Shown piece by piece: positions 26,033-34,486 of a stretch of DNA of 64,000 nucleotides. The notes below the pieces were generated by a model. The model saw only the letters and a program-made list of their open reading frames with translations. It was not told the origin of the DNA and made no database searches. How positions within the stretch are numbered: the stretch's first letter is position 1; each line of letters opens with the position of its first letter. Source of the stretch: an uncultured Collinsella sp. (GTDB lineage: Bacteria > Actinomycetota > Coriobacteriia > Coriobacteriales > Coriobacteriaceae); NCBI GenBank assembly GCA_902490365.1, contig CABUDQ010000002.1:1-64000 (forward strand), given 5' to 3'. The position numbers and the translations under genes were made by a program.

Positions 26033-26057
26033 TCTCCCGTCATGAGTCGAGATTTGG

Positions 26058-28193
26058 CTAATGGATAAGCTTAAAGTCCAAGTGCCCACGCGTGGTATTG
26101 ACGCGCGAGACCTCGATAATCACGCGCTGGCCCAGTTCATAGCGAGTCCCCGTGTCGGCGCCCGTCAGTGTAAGCGCATCCTCGTCGAACTCGAACCACT
26201 CGTTGCCCAGGCTCTTGATCGAAACCAAGCCTTCGACCTGCGTCAGGTCCAAGCGCACAAAGAGGCCCATGCTGCTAACCCACGAGACGGTTCCGGCATA
26301 GCGCTCGCCCAGACGGTCCTCATAGTACTGGGCAATCTTGATCTTTTGCGTCGCATGGCTGGCGGCATCTGCCGCGCGCTCGGCATCGCTGCATGCGCGG
26401 CAGATCTGCGGCAGAATGCGCGGCAGCGACTCGCGCCCCTTGCCGATCAGCCGCGGCGTACGGACCAGGGCGTCCTTGCCGCCGAGCTGCTCATAGGCCA
26501 ACTGCAGTTTGAGCACGCGGTGCACTACCAGATCGGGGTAGCGACGGATGGGACTCGTAAAGTGACAGTAGCACGGCGCGGCGAGCGCAAAGTGGCCCTC
26601 GTTGCGCGGCTTGTACAGTGCGCGCTGCATGCTGCGCAGAAGCAGCGTGTTGACGAGCGGTGCGTTGGCCGTACCGGCGGCAGCATCAACTGCAGCCTGT
26701 AGCTCATCGGGACTCCCCAGGGCGATACCGGCAGCACGGCGATCGTCGATGATGCCCAGCTGCGCCAGCGCAACGGCGGCACCGTGCAGGCTATCGGGGC
26801 TCGGATCCTCATGCACGCGATAGCAGGCCTCGATATCACGGTCTGCCAGCCACTCTGCAACGCACTCGTTGGCGAGTAGCATGGCTTCCTCGATAAGCGA
26901 CGTGGCACACGAACGCTCGCGCGCCACAATCTGCACGGGTACTCCGTCCTCGTCCAATAGAGCGCGAATCTCGGCCGTGTCAAAATCGACTGAGCCGCGG
27001 ACGCGACGAATACGACGGCGAAGTTCGGCGAGTTCGTTGGCGGCGACAAGGAAATTGCCGAGGTCGACGTTGCAGCCGCGGGCGGCCTTCTCGCACGCAA
27101 GACCGCGCTCAAGCGCCTCCTCGCGCGAGGCCTCAGCAGCCGCAACATCCTCGGCAGCACCCTCCAGCACCCCATACTCCACCGCGCCGGCACGCACCAG
27201 CAGCGCCTCGGCGCCGTCATAGTCCATACGCACACGCGAGCGAATCACGCTGGGGTACGGATCGTAATGCCGCACGCGACCCTGCGCATCGAGTTCAATG
27301 TCAACGGTAAACGCAAGACGGTCCTCGTCAGGGCGAAGCGAACACAGGTCATTGGACAGGCGTTCGGGCAGCATGGGAAGCACGCGATCGGCCAGATACA
27401 CCGATGTCGTACGATGGCGAGCCTCAAGATCGATATGCCCGTCCCAAGCCACATAGTGAGAAACGTCAGCGATATGCACACCCAGCTTGTAGCCACCCTC
27501 GGGCGTGCGCTCAAGCGAAATGGCATCGTCAAAGTCGCGCGCGTCGACCGGGTCGATCGTGATGACAAAGCGGTCGCGCAGATCGCGGCGGAGCGGGTCC
27601 TTGAGTGCCGAGGCAACGTCAAGCGAAAGCGCCTCGGCCTCGTCCAGCGCGGCCTCGGGATAGCTATCGGTATAGCCGTAACGCGCCATCACGTATTGAA
27701 CGCCCAAATCGGGCGCGTCATCTCCGCCAATGCGGCGTTCGATCGTCACGGTGCCCGATTCCAGGCGCGTCGGGTAGGTCAAAATGCGCGCGACAACGGC
27801 ATCACCCGGGTGGACGCCCAGACGATCCGCCGAGGTATCCTCGGGCAGAATGAAGAAGTCGGCCTTCAGGCGCGAATCGAGCGGCTCGATCACGCCGAGC
27901 GGACCAGCGGTCTGGTACGTACCCACCACGCTTATGGCTGCGCGCTCAACCACGCCTTCGATCACGGCGCGCCGCTCACCGTGCGGGCTGTTCTTAATGC
28001 TCACGGCAACGGTATCGCCATCCATGATCTCGCGCTTACCGCGGCCCATAACCTTGTAGTCGCCGCTCTCGGTTATGACATAGGCGCCATGCTCATGGAG
28101 CTGCACGCGCCCGGTCAGGCTCGGACGGCGTTCGCTGCGCACCGGCCCGCGCTTATTGCGGGCACCGCGCTTATGCTTGTTATTGCGCCCCAT
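26058..28193 (-). CDS. rnr: Ribonuclease R
   Basis: This 711-residue 3'-5' exoribonuclease degrades structured RNA and takes part in tmRNA-linked mRNA decay. It has cold-shock-like RNA-binding sequence at the N-terminus. The RNB catalytic core follows with TIDPVDARDFDDAIS (the metal-binding aspartates), HIADVSHYV, YLADRVLPMLPERLSNDLCS and HFTSPIRRYPDLVVHR. A C-terminal S1 domain (YAGTVSWVSSMGLFVRLD) ends the protein. The basic N-terminal tail is typical. The ATG at 28193 has GGAGGCGCC upstream. smpB is elsewhere in this window, about 9 kb away. No missing catalytic residue was seen. Confidence 0.96.
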   Translation of the reverse strand: MGRNNKHKRGARNKRGPVRSERRPSLTGRVQLHEHGAYVITESGDYKVMGRGKREIMDGDTVAVSIKNSPHGERRAVIEGVVERAAISVVGTYQTAGPLGVIEPLDSRLKADFFILPEDTSADRLGVHPGDAVVARILTYPTRLESGTVTIERRIGGDDAPDLGVQYVMARYGYTDSYPEAALDEAEALSLDVASALKDPLRRDLRDRFVITIDPVDARDFDDAISLERTPEGGYKLGVHIADVSHYVAWDGHIDLEARHRTTSVYLADRVLPMLPERLSNDLCSLRPDEDRLAFTVDIELDAQGRVRHYDPYPSVIRSRVRMDYDGAEALLVRAGAVEYGVLEGAAEDVAAAEASREEALERGLACEKAARGCNVDLGNFLVAANELAELRRRIRRVRGSVDFDTAEIRALLDEDGVPVQIVARERSCATSLIEEAMLLANECVAEWLADRDIEACYRVHEDPSPDSLHGAAVALAQLGIIDDRRAAGIALGSPDELQAAVDAAAGTANAPLVNTLLLRSMQRALYKPRNEGHFALAAPCYCHFTSPIRRYPDLVVHRVLKLQLAYEQLGGKDALVRTPRLIGKGRESLPRILPQICRACSDAERAADAASHATQKIKIAQYYEDRLGERYAGTVSWVSSMGLFVRLDLTQVEGLVSIKSLGNEWFEFDEDALTLTGADTGTRYELGQRVIIEVSRVNTTRGHLDFKLIH

Positions 28194-28269
28194 GGCGCCT
28201 CCTTGCTATCGATGACGAACTCCAAAGAGTCTACCCAAATGATTCGCTTTCCTGCCGTCCCCTAGAGAT

Positions 28270-28304
28270 CAAAAAACGGGCCGCCCCATAAGAGACGACC
28301 CGTT
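28270..28304 (-). terminator. Intrinsic terminator after ftsEX
   Basis: AACGGG..CG (28275 onward) pairs with CG..CCCGTT (ending 28304). The minus-strand transcript runs into TTTTTT at about 28276-28271. Confidence 0.85.
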
Positions 28305-28328
28305 GGAAGGGATGAATTCCAGACATGC

Positions 28329-29249
28329 CTACACGCGCAGGTAGCGGCGCATGGCTATGGCAGAACCAAAGAGACCGATAATCACACCGACCAGAATCAG
28401 CGCAGCATAGGTCACCAGGTAGTACTGCATCGGCAGGGCAAACGACATCCAGCCGATGCTCTCCTGCAAACGCGGAATCATCAGATTGCGCAGCAGCTCC
28501 AGAACGCCGATGGAAAGCAGCGAGCCCAAAATGGCCTGCAGTACGCCCTCGGTGATAAACGGGCCGCGAATGAAGCCGTTGCTGGCGCCGACCAGACGCA
28601 TAATCGCAATCTCACGACGACGCGCCGTGATGGACAGGCGAATCGTGTTGTTGATGAAGATGAATGCGATAAAGGTCAGAAGGCCAACGAGCACCACGGC
28701 GGCGATGCGGATGTAGTTGGTCACCTGGAACAGGCGGCTCACTTCCTCCTGGCCGTACAGCACGCTCGCGTTGACGTCGCCGTCATCCGCGATCTTCTGG
28801 AAGTCGGCGTTCTTCTTGAGCTTCTGGGCCGTGCTTTCGACCTTGGACGGATCGTCCATCTCAATTGCAAACGAAGCCGGCAGCGGGTTCTGGCCATCGA
28901 GCGCGCTCATGGTGGCGTCGGCGTTGCCCGACATCTTGCTCGTATACTCGGCCAGTGCGTCGTCCTTGTCCTTATAGGTCACGGACTTGACGTTATTCCA
29001 CGTCTTAAGCTCGGCCTCAAAAGCCTGAACATCAGCCTGATCGGCGTCATCGCTAATGAACGCGTTGATGACAACCTGATCCTCGACGGTGCCGATCACG
29101 GAGTTCAGCATCGCGGAGCCCATGATGAACAGGCCGATGATAAACAGCGAAAGGAAGATCGTGATGACGGCGCCGAGCGAGGTAGTCCAGTTACGGAAGA
29201 AGTGGCTGATTGCCTCTTTGAAGGAGTAGCCCACGTTAGTTGGTGCCAT
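28329..29249 (-). CDS. ftsX: Cell division protein FtsX
   Basis: This 306-residue membrane subunit of the FtsEX complex couples division to peptidoglycan hydrolase activation. There is one helix near the N-terminus (about residues 22-45). An extracellular domain of roughly 120 residues follows, then three C-terminal helices, including the ARRREIAIMRLVGASNGFIR coupling segment typical of FtsX and MacB-type permeases. It does not use the transport mechanism of ordinary ABC permeases. The start overlaps the end of ftsE by 14 bp, so translation is coupled. Length is normal. The hydrolase partner (a RipC- or PcsB-like protein) is not in the window. Confidence 0.96.
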   Translation of the reverse strand: MAPTNVGYSFKEAISHFFRNWTTSLGAVITIFLSLFIIGLFIMGSAMLNSVIGTVEDQVVINAFISDDADQADVQAFEAELKTWNNVKSVTYKDKDDALAEYTSKMSGNADATMSALDGQNPLPASFAIEMDDPSKVESTAQKLKKNADFQKIADDGDVNASVLYGQEEVSRLFQVTNYIRIAAVVLVGLLTFIAFIFINNTIRLSITARRREIAIMRLVGASNGFIRGPFITEGVLQAILGSLLSIGVLELLRNLMIPRLQESIGWMSFALPMQYYLVTYAALILVGVIIGLFGSAIAMRRYLRV

Positions 29250-30456
29250 AGTTGCCGTAACCTCCCCTCTCCTGGTCGCGGATAACGTGGCCGCCCTCGA
29301 GGGCGATCACGCGACGGTGCATGCTATCGACCATCTCGCGGTCGTGCGTGGCGACGATCACGGTGGTGCCGGTGCGGTTAATACGCTCGAGCAGCTTCAT
29401 GATGCCCAGTGAGATCGCCGGGTCGAGGTTACCCGTGGGCTCGTCGCAGATCAGCAGCGGCGGACGGTTGACCATAGCGCGGGCGACGGCAACGCGCTGC
29501 TGCTCGCCACCGGAAAGCTGGTCGGGCAGCGAGTCCATCTGATCGGCCAGACCGACCAGACGCAGCACCTCGGGCACCTGGCTGCGAATGACGCCCTTGG
29601 GTTTGCCGATGCACTGCAGGGCAAACGCCACGTTTTCGTAGGCGGTCTTTTGCGGCAGAAGCTTAAAGTCCTGGAACACGGCGCCAATCTGGCGGCGCAG
29701 GAACGGAACCTTGCGGTTCTTGATCTTCATGAGGTCCTGACCGGCAACCAAAATACGACCGCTTGTGGGCTTGACGTCGCGGTTGAGCGTCGACAGCAGC
29801 GTGGTCTTGCCCGAGCCGGAGTGACCGACCAAAAAGACGAACTCGCCCGGATAGATCTCGATGTTAATGTCGTCGAGCGCGGGCTTGTTGGGCTGCGCCG
29901 GGTAGATCTTGGTGACGTGCTCCATAAGGATGACGGGCTCGACACCGGCCTGCTTGGCCATCTTCTTGCGGCTAGCCTGCGGATCGATGGGCGCAAACAC
30001 CGACGTAAAGTCGGGATTGTTGAGCGCGTTATCGAGGCTTGCGACCTCGGCGGCCTGATCGCTCTCGACCACCGGGGCAGCAGGCTGCGTGGGATCGGGA
30101 ATAGCGGCAAAGAGACCGGACTGCGCAGGCTGAGGAACCGGCGTCGCAGGGGCCATGGGGTCGGGAATGCCGGCCATGGTAGGCTGCGGCGTGGCGGCGC
30201 CAGCCTGAGGCTGCTCCACGCGAGCGGTCACGGCCTGAACGGGCTCAAAACCCGCCGTGCCGGAAAGCGCGACATCGCTGGTGGGATTGTAGGCAAAGGG
30301 ATCGGATGCCGGCTGTGCCTGATCTGCCGGCTGAGCGGGGGCCTGAGCAACAGGCTGGCCCTCTGAATCCGGAGTGGCGAAACGACTGCCCTGGACGCCC
30401 GTCTGCGTCTTGGGGGCATCATCGCCCGCACCGGAGGTACGGAAGTGGTTACCCAC
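29236..30456 (-). CDS. ftsE: Cell division ATP-binding protein FtsE with long N-terminal extension
   Basis: The C-terminal 230 residues are a standard FtsE: Walker A GHSGSGKTT at about 211-219, the Q-loop QDFKLLPQKTAYENV, the signature LSGGEQQRVAVARA, Walker B LLICDEPTGNLDP and the ATHDREMV switch. In front lies an unusual region of about 175 residues rich in Pro, Gln and Ala, with the similar segments GIPDP and AIPDP repeated. It is probably disordered and has no membrane helix. The start is GTG at 30456 with AAGGAG 5 bases upstream. An internal start near residue 166 or 178 cannot be excluded, but the open frame is long and in good codon use. ftsX overlaps downstream. Confidence 0.93.
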   Translation of the reverse strand: MGNHFRTSGAGDDAPKTQTGVQGSRFATPDSEGQPVAQAPAQPADQAQPASDPFAYNPTSDVALSGTAGFEPVQAVTARVEQPQAGAATPQPTMAGIPDPMAPATPVPQPAQSGLFAAIPDPTQPAAPVVESDQAAEVASLDNALNNPDFTSVFAPIDPQASRKKMAKQAGVEPVILMEHVTKIYPAQPNKPALDDINIEIYPGEFVFLVGHSGSGKTTLLSTLNRDVKPTSGRILVAGQDLMKIKNRKVPFLRRQIGAVFQDFKLLPQKTAYENVAFALQCIGKPKGVIRSQVPEVLRLVGLADQMDSLPDQLSGGEQQRVAVARAMVNRPPLLICDEPTGNLDPAISLGIMKLLERINRTGTTVIVATHDREMVDSMHRRVIALEGGHVIRDQERGGYGNYGTN

Positions 30457-30570
30457 TGGTGCTCCTTATCGTCGTGCGTTTAAACTACATGAGCGCTTTG
30501 TATTTTAGCAGCAATGCCTTTGCTGCACATAAGAAGCATGGCGCGCCTTGGATTCCCGTCGGCCCCCTTG

Positions 30571-30592
30571 AATATCAACTTCATCCGAACAC
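30571..30592. repeat. 22-bp dispersed repeat, copy 1
   Basis: AATATCAACTTCATCCGAAC plus two more bases here recur exactly at 44042-44063, and similarity extends to CTCCCCC with a one-base gap. Each copy lies 105-160 bp upstream of a core gene (ftsE here, rpmE there) at the edge of an accessory segment. Confidence 0.85.
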
Positions 30593-30615
30593 CTCCCCCG
30601 TCCGCCTCAATCGGG

Positions 30616-30698
30616 TATACTTCAGTCATTGTGAAAAGCCCTAGGGCTTTTAGCGGCTGCGGGTACCTGTACCTTCAGCCGCATTTTTCTTATCTTTT
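30616..30698 (+). ncRNA. Structured leader RNA of the Abi_2 gene, ending in an intrinsic terminator
   Basis: A -10-like TATACT (30616-30621) is followed by the perfect palindrome AAAAGCCCTAGGGCTTTT (30634-30651). The hairpin GCGGCTG...CAGCCGC (30653-30682, inner arms GGTAC/GTACC) and a T-rich tract TTTTTCTTATCTTTT follow. The Abi gene's ribosome site begins directly after. The layout resembles the abiF RNA motif, a reported structured RNA upstream of abiF-type genes, and also the RNA-then-terminator-then-toxin order of type III toxin-antitoxin loci. The structure is seen; the function is inference. Confidence 0.65.
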
Positions 30699-30707
30699 GG
30701 AGCCGAT

Positions 30708-31637
30708 ATGGGAGATTCCGGCACCGCCACAACAAGGGAACGGCCACTCATCGGCGCCGCCCAGCAAGTCCGCCACCTCAAGGACCGAGGGGTCCGCTTC
30801 GAGCTGACAGACGAGCGGGAGGCCGAGCGGTTCCTGCGAGAGAGCAACTTCTTCTTCAAGGTGAAGGCGTTCGCGAAGTGCTTCTCCCGCTACACCAACC
30901 CCGACTCGGAGCACTTCGGCTCCTACATCAACCTCGACTTCGCCCACCTCGCCGAGCTCACGAGGCTCGACCACCACCTTCGCGAGACAGTCCTCTCCCT
31001 CACACTCGACATCGAGCACTACATGAAGGTCGAGCTCAACAAGATGATCATGGACGAGGGAGACGATCCCTACGAGCTCATGGCGTCCTTCTTCAATTCC
31101 GAGCGCGAGAGAAAGGTCAGGGTACTCGAGAAGAGGGTCGATCTCGACTCTGTTCGGTCGAAAGCCCCGACGGTCATGGGCCTGTCCGGAGACCTGGCCG
31201 CCCAGGACGCCGAGACCGTCATCTCCGCTCTAGCCTCCATTCTGCACCTTGCATCGGATTCGCTCGACGGGATAGACCCCGAGCACACCGAGAGGAGTCT
31301 CGCCGGGCTGGGAGGGTCCTCATACACCCGCGGGCTCATCGAGAAGTACGGAGACCCTGGACACATGGCGGTCGAGGAGCTGGGGATCGACCGCGAGCTC
31401 GTGTCACTCACTAAGAGAGCGCCCATCGTCCACGACTTCACCGCCCTCGCCCTCTGCTACATGCACATAGCCAAGAGCGAGAACGCAAGAGGGGACGCCG
31501 CCGGGCAGCTCCGAGCCCTGCGCAGACGATTCATGGCGCACAGGGACTACTTCTCCAAGCAGGGCGAGCTGAAGAACGGCCTTGCCATGCTCAGCGAGGT
31601 CATGGACAAGACGGCTGACCGGCTCTCACGGCCATAG
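30708..31637 (+). CDS. Abi_2 (AbiD/AbiF-like) abortive infection protein
   Basis: This 309-residue protein follows the Abi_2 pattern: QQVRHLKDRGVRFELTDERE, then AERFLRESNFFFKVKAFAK, an aromatic FGSYINLDFAHLAELTRLD segment, and DHHLRETVLSLTLDIEHYMK with the conserved D, R and E/H residues. The C-terminal part contains RALRRRFMAHRDYF, an RxxxxH-like motif reminiscent of HEPN ribonucleases. Abi_2 proteins stop phage multiplication by killing or arresting the infected cell. The ATG at 30708 has GGAG 6 bases upstream, directly after the leader terminator, so expression depends on read-through. It is the first gene of an accessory stretch. Confidence 0.85.
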   Translation: MGDSGTATTRERPLIGAAQQVRHLKDRGVRFELTDEREAERFLRESNFFFKVKAFAKCFSRYTNPDSEHFGSYINLDFAHLAELTRLDHHLRETVLSLTLDIEHYMKVELNKMIMDEGDDPYELMASFFNSERERKVRVLEKRVDLDSVRSKAPTVMGLSGDLAAQDAETVISALASILHLASDSLDGIDPEHTERSLAGLGGSSYTRGLIEKYGDPGHMAVEELGIDRELVSLTKRAPIVHDFTALALCYMHIAKSENARGDAAGQLRALRRRFMAHRDYFSKQGELKNGLAMLSEVMDKTADRLSRP

Positions 31638-31662
31638 CGGACACGTCTCGTAGCACCAGAAG

Positions 31663-31857
31663 TCAGCTCTCCGCATCCATCACCGCCCAGCCCACAGGTG
31701 CAATACTCGGAATAGATATTAGACAAGAGGGACAGGTGGCCTGATAGTCCCCCGATTTTGTCCTGCGCTGCATCGAGGCGGAGGCATATACCGCCTTTCG
31801 AGCGCGCGTGACGCCGACGTATAGCAGGCCGATTTCCTCGATAAGCCCGTCTGGCGC
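31663..31857 (-). pseudogene. Remnant of a UvrD/Rep-type helicase C-terminus
   Basis: Read on the minus strand, this 64-codon piece gives EEIGLLYVGVTRARKAVYAS followed by MQRRTKSGDYQATCPSCLIS and a stop. It matches the motif VI region (LLYVAxTRAKxxL) and end of superfamily 1 helicases. Nothing of the remaining helicase is present. At about 31855 it joins unrelated sequence, so it is a deletion scar. Confidence 0.65.
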
Positions 31858-31996
31858 TCTGCGCATCGACCCGAAGGCAAAGGGAGCCCAGAAGCTTGAC
31901 GCTGCCATCAAGGCATGGCAGGACGCACAGGAGAACCTCAAGTCGGGGAAGATGACTCGGGACGGTTACGGTCTCCGGCGCGTCTCGTTCAAATGA
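31856..31996 (+). pseudogene. C-terminal remnant of an unrecognised protein
   Basis: The plus strand reads LRIDPKAKGAQKLDAAIKAW and DAQENLKSGKMTRDGYGLRR before a stop at 31996. It looks like the helical tail of a larger protein and abuts the helicase remnant head to head. I do not recognise the family. No start codon with a ribosome site precedes it. The 180 bp up to the sigma factor gene hold nothing else that I can support. Confidence 0.4.
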
Positions 31997-32175
31997 CCAG
32001 AGCGGTTTGGGAAAGCGAATAAGCTCCCTTTCCGCCTGCCACACCCTCGCATATCCGCCACTCACCGAGCATCGCTGACTGCGGTTTCCCCCATTGCATG
32101 GGACGTAAATTTCAAAATTCCGCGCACATCCCGGCGCCAAACCACGTTATGCCCTATAGGAGGTGAGGGAAGAGA

Positions 32176-32712
32176 ATGCAAGGCTTTCCATACGGCAGCA
32201 ACGGCAGGACGGACGCGCCAGGCCGCGAAAACGACTCTTTGGTGGGGCGCTTCGCAGAGGAGCACTACGACGAGGTATACCGCTACTGCGCGCGAAGGCT
32301 CCCCTCGAAAGAGGATGCCCGAGACGTGACTCAGGAGGTGTTCCTTCGACTCGTGCGGAGCGATGCGCTATACGCCGAGCATGGAAAGCCCCTCGCGTAT
32401 CTCTACACCTGCGCGCGCAACGTCTGTGCCGACTTCTACCGAGGCCAAAAACCGGTTGGCACCTTGGACGAGGACGATGCGCCGGCAATTCCTGACGCGC
32501 GGCATGTGGACATGGACGGACGGCTGATCATGGCAGATGCCCTTGCCCGCCTTACGGAAGAGGAGCGCGAGGTCATCGAGCTGCGCTACGGCCAGGACCT
32601 GCCTATGTCCGACATCTCCGCCGTGACGGGGAAGTCGAGGTTCGCCCTCTATCGAATCGAGCGGCGCGCGCTCGGCAGGCTCAAGGAACTGATGGGAGAA
32701 GGCCATGAATGA
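32176..32712 (+). CDS. ECF-type RNA polymerase sigma factor
   Basis: This 178-residue sigma-70 family protein has region 2 at about residues 25-95 (FAEEHYDEVYRYCARRL, then DARDVTQEVFLRL and LAYLYTCARNVCADFYR) and region 4 at 125-172 (LTEEEREVIELRYGQDLPMS). Region 3 is absent, as in ECF factors. The ATG at 32176 has GGAGG unusually far upstream (12 bases) and a weaker GGGAAG nearer. The next gene overlaps by 8 bp and encodes a membrane protein that may hold the factor at the membrane. The operon continues with an ABC exporter, so the sigma factor probably switches on the exporter when an antibiotic or envelope signal is sensed. Confidence 0.9.
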   Translation: MQGFPYGSNGRTDAPGRENDSLVGRFAEEHYDEVYRYCARRLPSKEDARDVTQEVFLRLVRSDALYAEHGKPLAYLYTCARNVCADFYRGQKPVGTLDEDDAPAIPDARHVDMDGRLIMADALARLTEEEREVIELRYGQDLPMSDISAVTGKSRFALYRIERRALGRLKELMGEGHE

Positions 32713-33490
32713 CTCGAAGCTAAAGGATGCGCTGAGGAGCTACTACGCCGCTGACGCGGCATCCCCCGACGCTTCGGCGCGCAAGCGCACCTTGCTGCTC
32801 GTGGAAGCAGAGGCGGCTCGCGCCTGCGGAGGCGCGAGGGAGGCGGGTTACATCCCGCTCTGGCGGTTCGTCGCGAGCCAGGTTCGGTTCGTGCGTCCCT
32901 GGGCATGGATGCTCCAGATCGCGCTTCTGGCATGCATGCTCGTTCTCGTCGGTGAGATCGGCCCGCACTCGGGAAGCCCCATCGTCGTCATGGCGGCATC
33001 GGCCCTCTCGGTTGCCATAGCGGCACCATCGGTATTCAAGAGCTTCGAGACCCGCGTCTGCGAGATGGAGTACTCATGCCGGTTCAGCTGCGTGCAAGTG
33101 CTGGCGAGCAGGCTTTTGCTTTTCGGCCTGGCCGACGTGCTTTGGATTACGCTCGCCGTTGCGGCAGTGCCAACGCTCGCGGGGATCGACGCGCTTCGCG
33201 TACTGCTGTACGCATGCACGCCGTTCTTCTGCTCGTGTGCCACCTGCTTCTATGCGGCGCGCCGTCTGCCGGGCAACTCGCTCGTCGCCAGCGTCGCTCC
33301 CGCGATGTCCGTACTCGCGGCGCTCTGGCTGCTGAGCGCGACGTTCCCCCTCTGGTACGAGGGTGCGTCTCTCGCCGTATGGGTCGCGGCGCTCATGGCC
33401 TCCATGGCGCTCGCCGCCCTGGAGGCGTCAAGGCTCATGCGCTGCGTCTCGGGCGGCCTCTCGCCACACCTGTCAAAGGCGGCGCTCTAG
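32705..33490 (+). CDS. Membrane protein, possible anti-sigma factor or sensor
   Basis: This 261-residue protein has a soluble N-terminal part of about 60 residues, beginning NDSKLKDALRSYYAADAASP, followed by six or so hydrophobic helices. The N-terminal segment resembles the cytoplasmic part of small anti-sigma proteins, but the zinc-type HxxxCxxC motif is absent. The start overlaps the sigma factor stop by 8 bp, a spacing typical of sigma/anti-sigma pairs. Its partner ABC ATPase begins 48 bp after its stop. The family is not one I can name; anti-sigma or signal-sensing activity is inferred from gene order. Confidence 0.65.
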   Translation: MNDSKLKDALRSYYAADAASPDASARKRTLLLVEAEAARACGGAREAGYIPLWRFVASQVRFVRPWAWMLQIALLACMLVLVGEIGPHSGSPIVVMAASALSVAIAAPSVFKSFETRVCEMEYSCRFSCVQVLASRLLLFGLADVLWITLAVAAVPTLAGIDALRVLLYACTPFFCSCATCFYAARRLPGNSLVASVAPAMSVLAALWLLSATFPLWYEGASLAVWVAALMASMALAALEASRLMRCVSGGLSPHLSKAAL

Positions 33491-33538
33491 CTCTCCTCCT
33501 GCTTATCTGCAACATCGAACGAAGGACAAGGAACGAAC

Positions 33539-34486
33539 ATGGAACTCAGGCTCGACAGGCTCACCAAGCAGTTCGGCAGCCATATCGCTGTCGATCGCGT
33601 GAGCTTCAGCTTCACGCCCGGCGTCTACGGCCTACTCGGGGCCAACGGCGCGGGCAAGACCACGCTCATGCGCATGATATGCGACGTCATGAGGCCGACA
33701 TCGGGAAGCGTGCTGTTCGGGGGCACCCCCATAGACCAGCTTGGCGACGGCTATCGGGCGCGCCTCGGGTACCTGCCCCAGGACTTCGGCTACTACCCGG
33801 ATTTCACGGCTTGCGACTTCATGATGTACCTGGCATCGCTCAAGGGGCTCACCGCGCAGCAGGCGAAAGTGCGCACGCGCGAACTCTTGGGCGTTGTCGG
33901 CCTCGCAGAGGCCGCAAAGCGGAAGGTCAAGACCTTCTCCGGCGGCATGAAGCAGCGGCTCGGCATCGCCCAGGCGGTGCTCAACGACCCGTCCGTCCTC
34001 GTGCTCGACGAGCCCACCGCGGGGCTCGACCCCAAGGAGCGCGTCCGCTTCCGCAACCTCATATCCTCTCTCGCCCAAGACAAGATCGTCATCCTCTCCA
34101 CGCACATCGTCTCGGACGTGGAGTACATCGCCGACGAGATTCTCGTGATGCGCGCTGGCGGCATCATCACGACGGGCACGGTCGAAGAGATCACGGGGGA
34201 CATCAGGGGATGCGTCTGGGAGTGCGCTGTCGCTCCGAGGGAGGCAGACGCCATGTCGGCATCGCTCACGGTGGGCAACATCCACTACGCCCAGGACGGC
34301 TCTGCCATCGTTCGCGTGGTGGCGCAGCAGCGTCCGCATCCGAGTGCGCGCGCCGTGGAGCCGACGCTGGAGGACGTCTACCTCTACCTCTTCCAAGAGC
34401 AGTCCGGGTGCCTGCCGGTTTCGCAAACGAAAGCGGAAGTGGGGCAGGACGCAATCGCACGCAGGAAAGGAGCGCACCGTGGGTAG
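33539..34486 (+). CDS. ABC transporter ATP-binding protein, exporter type
   Basis: This 315-residue cytoplasmic ATPase has Walker A GANGAGKTT (34-42), a Q-loop in LGYLPQDFGYYPDFT, the signature FSGGMKQRLGIAQA, Walker B VLVLDEPTAGLDP and the STHIVSDVEYIADE switch. This is the pattern of the CcmA/NatA-like group used in antibiotic and bacteriocin export or immunity. A C-terminal extension of about 90 residues follows. The ATG at 33539 follows AAGGAAC. The permease starts 8 bp before its stop, so the two are translated together. It belongs to the four-gene sigma-factor operon. Confidence 0.92.
   Translation: MELRLDRLTKQFGSHIAVDRVSFSFTPGVYGLLGANGAGKTTLMRMICDVMRPTSGSVLFGGTPIDQLGDGYRARLGYLPQDFGYYPDFTACDFMMYLASLKGLTAQQAKVRTRELLGVVGLAEAAKRKVKTFSGGMKQRLGIAQAVLNDPSVLVLDEPTAGLDPKERVRFRNLISSLAQDKIVILSTHIVSDVEYIADEILVMRAGGIITTGTVEEITGDIRGCVWECAVAPREADAMSASLTVGNIHYAQDGSAIVRVVAQQRPHPSARAVEPTLEDVYLYLFQEQSGCLPVSQTKAEVGQDAIARRKGAHRG

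Noticed and set aside
25880..26040. Invertible DNA segment controlled by the serine recombinase
   Set aside because: The palindromes near the gene are dispersed-repeat and terminator types. No pair of inverted crossover sites flanking a promoter was found.
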